Shown here: one piece after another, positions 53,282-55,404 of the stretch
Layout of the letters: every line of letters begins with the position of its first letter
Position numbering within the stretch: position 1 is the first letter of the stretch
Assembly: GCA_021413675.1 (NCBI GenBank)
Contig: JAIOQA010000470.1
Span: forward strand, 1 to 55,404
Length of the DNA: 55,404 bases
Direction of reading: 5' to 3'
From: Deltaproteobacteria bacterium
GTDB taxonomy: Bacteria > Myxococcota_A > Polyangia > Haliangiales > Haliangiaceae
Translations under genes and position numbers: made by a program
Notes under the pieces: generated by a model
What the model saw: the letters and a program-made list of their open reading frames with translations, nothing else
Told to the model about the DNA's origin: nothing
The model's database searches: none

Positions 53282-53326
53282 ATGATCGCAACTGCACGCG
53301 TGCCCCGTAGTCTGGAGTAGCTCGCA

Positions 53327-54760
53327 ATGTCCTGGTTCGACGGTCTCGGTTCTGGCATCGGTTCGCTGGTCGACATGTTCACGGGCATGCCCGGCGGGAC
53401 CACCGCGGCGGGCGCGAGCGCGGCCGCGAGCGGCATCGCGGGCTCGGGCGCGGCCCAGAAGGTCGGCACCGCGACCGGGCTCACGCCGTACATGAAGCTG
53501 CTCGGCATGACGCCGTCGACCCCCGCGAAGACGCCGGAGGATCGCGTCGCGACCCCGTCCGAGCTGGCCGATCTCAAGGACGGCCTGCTGCCGCCGACCG
53601 CCGGTGGTGATCGCTCGTTCACCAACAAGGTGACGGGCAACCAGGACAAGAACAGCTTCAAGACCGTCAACGCCGACGGCACCAGCACGTACAAGATGCC
53701 CAGCTACGCCAACTGGGACGCGGTCGGCAAGTCGTCGGGCAATCGCCAGGGCGACATCGACGCGCGCGACAAGGCGATGAAGGTCGCGGCGCCCGAGATC
53801 TACCAGCCCGATCTCAGCAAGCTGAAGATCAACACCGTCGGGCAGAAGTCGATCTCGCAGGCCAAGGAGACCTCGCCGGGCTCGGGCAAGTACGAGAACC
53901 TGACCGGCGCGGGCGTGTTCCACGAGGGCACCGATGGCTGGCAGTCGGCGATCGTCGATCCGACGTTCGCGCCCAAGACCAAGATCGATCCGCTGACCGG
54001 CAAGGGCAGCACGTCGATCGCGAGCGGCGGTGCGCAGACCGGCTTCATCCAGCGCGACGGCGTGCGTGCGGTCGCGATGTCCGACGACAAGCGCTACACC
54101 GCCGACGCCGAGGCCGGCCTCGTCACGCAGGTCGGTGCGAGCGGCTCGTACGGCCTCGACACCAAGAACGGCGCGTTCGTGACCGGCGGTGTCGGCGGCA
54201 AGATCGGCGGCTACGCCCAGGGCAACGCCAACGCCAAGACCAAGTCGGTCAAGGTCGGCGGCGTCGACTACGACGCGGGCGCGGGCGTCCACGGCGAGGT
54301 CTTCGCCGGCGCGAAGGCCGGCGCGGGCGGCACCGTCGGCATCGGTCCCGACTTCGTCGGCGCCAAGGGCAACATCGGCGCGTTCATCGGCGCCGAGGCC
54401 GCGGGCGACGTTCACGCCAACCTCGGCCCGCTGGCCGGCAAGCTCGGCGCGTCGGGCATGGTCGGCGCGGGCATCGGCGCCGACGGCGACATCAGCTACA
54501 AGGACGGCAAGTTCCACGTCGGCGGCAAGATGTTCGCCGCGCTGGGCTACGGCGGCTCGCTGTCCGCCGACATGACCGTCGACGTCGGCGCGATCGGCAA
54601 GACCCTCGCGAACGTCGGCTCGACCGGCCTCGACTACGCCGGCAAGGGCCTGAGCGCCGCCGGTGACCTCGCGAGCAAGGGCCTGAGCACCGCCGGCAAC
54701 GCGATCTCGAGCGGCGCGAGCAGCCTCTACAACGGCGCGACCAGCCTGTTCTCGTGGTGA
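53327..54760 (+). CDS. Tandem glycine-rich protein, copy 2 (unknown function)
   Basis: This 477-residue paralog of the preceding gene has an N-terminus MSWFDGLGSGIGSLVDMFTG and a C-terminus SSLYNGATSLFSW, both mirroring copy 1. The shared N-half segment ARDKAMKVAAPEIYQPDLSK and the near-identical Gly-rich second half are conserved. The segment about residues 175-245 (after LKINTVGQKSI) differs, which is where two paralogs with distinct partners or substrates might vary. No signal peptide, cysteine cluster or catalytic motif is recognised. A GGAG is nine bases before the ATG, as in copy 1. The next gene starts 33 bases after the stop and may be co-transcribed. Confidence 0.82.
   Translation: MSWFDGLGSGIGSLVDMFTGMPGGTTAAGASAAASGIAGSGAAQKVGTATGLTPYMKLLGMTPSTPAKTPEDRVATPSELADLKDGLLPPTAGGDRSFTNKVTGNQDKNSFKTVNADGTSTYKMPSYANWDAVGKSSGNRQGDIDARDKAMKVAAPEIYQPDLSKLKINTVGQKSISQAKETSPGSGKYENLTGAGVFHEGTDGWQSAIVDPTFAPKTKIDPLTGKGSTSIASGGAQTGFIQRDGVRAVAMSDDKRYTADAEAGLVTQVGASGSYGLDTKNGAFVTGGVGGKIGGYAQGNANAKTKSVKVGGVDYDAGAGVHGEVFAGAKAGAGGTVGIGPDFVGAKGNIGAFIGAEAAGDVHANLGPLAGKLGASGMVGAGIGADGDISYKDGKFHVGGKMFAALGYGGSLSADMTVDVGAIGKTLANVGSTGLDYAGKGLSAAGDLASKGLSTAGNAISSGASSLYNGATSLFSW
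54081..54608. repeat. Highly conserved segment shared by the tandem paralogs (copy in gene 2)
   Basis: This is the counterpart of 52493-53020. The high DNA similarity compared with the flanks suggests recent duplication with gene conversion, or strong constraint. Confidence 0.8.
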
Positions 54761-54793
54761 CGCGCGCGTCCGCGCCCGTGAGATACTGAGCCC

Positions 54794-55404
54794 ATGCGGC
54801 TGGTGCTGTCCGTCCCGGGCGACTGGGACCAGCGCGTCGTCGACGAAGGCGTCCTGTACCAGGCCCCGAGCCAGGTCTACGGGATGCTCGTGCTGCCGCT
54901 CGGCCCGGCGCCGGCGGATCCCGAGTCGTGGGTGCAGCGCGCGTTCCTCCACCGCGCGCGCGCCGAGGACGGCGAGCCGCGCAACCTGCAGCTGACGCGG
55001 TCCTCCACCATCGACGGATGGGGGCTCGTCGTGCTCGATGGCGCGATCGGCACCCAGGCGCGGTTCGTCGCGTACCTCGCGTTCATGGACTACGCCGCGA
55101 CGGTGATCGGCATGTGCCGCGACTACCGCGCGCACCCCGGCTGGCGCGACGAGGTGCTCGGGCTCGTGGTCCGCGCGCGGCCCGACTTCAGCGACGACCG
55201 GGTCGCCTGCCTCGCGCACCAGCTCGGCGGTCCACCGGTGGTCTCCGAGGGCCGCAAGCGGCGCGTGGTCGCCGACTGGCACCGGGTGTTCTCCGGCGGC
55301 GACATCGTGCTGAGCGGCGAGGGCGGCCCGGCCGCCGGGACGATCCGCGTGTCGCCCGACGCCGGGCCGATCCGGCCGGTGGCGGAGCTGTTCCGCGCGT
55401 TCCT
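54794..55404 (+). CDS. Partial gene, unknown function (possible DcrB/Mog1-like fold)
   Basis: 203 codons are visible from ATG 54794 before the window ends. The product (MRLVLSVPGDWDQRVVDEGV, GMLVLPLGPAPADPESWVQR, TIDGWGLVVLDGAIG, RFVAYLAFMDYAATVIGM) is a soluble alpha/beta protein without a signal peptide. The strand-helix order with a GW-containing central strand reminds me of the Mog1/PsbP/DcrB (DUF1795) fold, members of which act as chaperones of secreted effectors. This is a weak impression, not a match. Its position 33 bases behind the tandem glycine-rich gene suggests a shared job. Confidence 0.6.
   Translation, partial: MRLVLSVPGDWDQRVVDEGVLYQAPSQVYGMLVLPLGPAPADPESWVQRAFLHRARAEDGEPRNLQLTRSSTIDGWGLVVLDGAIGTQARFVAYLAFMDYAATVIGMCRDYRAHPGWRDEVLGLVVRARPDFSDDRVACLAHQLGGPPVVSEGRKRRVVADWHRVFSGGDIVLSGEGGPAAGTIRVSPDAGPIRPVAELFRAF

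Noticed and set aside
51641..55282. Minus-strand open frame of 1213 codons opposite the tandem Gly-rich genes
   Set aside because: The repeated Ala/Val/Asp/Gly pattern mirrors the two plus-strand paralogs, which have good starts, ribosome sites and matching ends. The minus frame has no credible start or domain.

Overview
The window is a chromosomal piece of a very GC-rich Gram-negative bacterium and reads most like a myxobacterium (Polyangia; a Haliangium/Kofleriaceae-type relative is my guess). The clues are a Ser/Thr kinase with a TPR tail, many lipoproteins with Leu-Ala-Ala-Cys-type lipoboxes, Myxococcus-type cysteine-rich (DUF4215) repeats, large secreted repeat proteins, and the dominance of G/C at third codon positions. 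I recognise no phage, IS element, CRISPR array or rRNA. One tRNA (tRNA-Cys) is present.

Left part (1-9.3 kb): a minus-strand cluster holds a partial lipoprotein, threonine aldolase, a small secreted protein, an LPG-synthase-type flippase and a PHP-type phosphatase. Next come two paralogous coiled-coil membrane proteins with a shared C-x4-PLGC tail, a GSGSAAAPA-rich lipoprotein, a YchJ-type SEC-C protein, a small lipoprotein, a universal stress protein and a WD-like secreted protein that appears frameshifted. From 9.3 to 19.5 kb: a PAS histidine kinase, a 1427-residue adhesin-like lipoprotein (tandem ~95-residue modules, C-type lectin, lamin-tail), a Ser/Thr kinase with TPRs, a membrane protein and a secreted protein.

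At 19.56 kb lies tRNA-Cys. It is followed by a stretch (about 19.6-24.5 kb) that is visibly less GC-biased. This stretch holds a phosphoesterase fused to a seven-bladed propeller resembling the fungal Psathyrella velutina lectin, a TraB/GumN-like protein and a broken gene, so it looks like an accessory segment. From 24.5 to 39.4 kb there are several unrecognised genes, an erythromycin-esterase-family lipoprotein, a beta-helix lipoprotein with a fascin-like N-terminus, and a translationally coupled operon. The operon encodes two ArsA-family ATPases with complementary Walker A defects and a MetE/UROD-fold protein, and it diverges from a UbiA/MenA-type prenyltransferase. After these come secreted proteins, a possible HhH-GPD protein and a kelch/galactose-oxidase-like lipoprotein.

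Right part (39.5-55.4 kb): a DRB0094-type RNA ligase, tryptophanase, a single-domain response regulator and a PhoD-type phosphatase. Then comes a tightly coupled row of histidine kinase, OmpR-type regulator, MacA adaptor, MacB ATPase, MacB permease and TolC-like protein: a self-contained, probably self-regulated export system. A two-domain VOC protein follows, then two tandem paralogous glycine-rich proteins of unknown function sharing N- and C-terminal signatures, and a partial gene at the right edge that may serve them.
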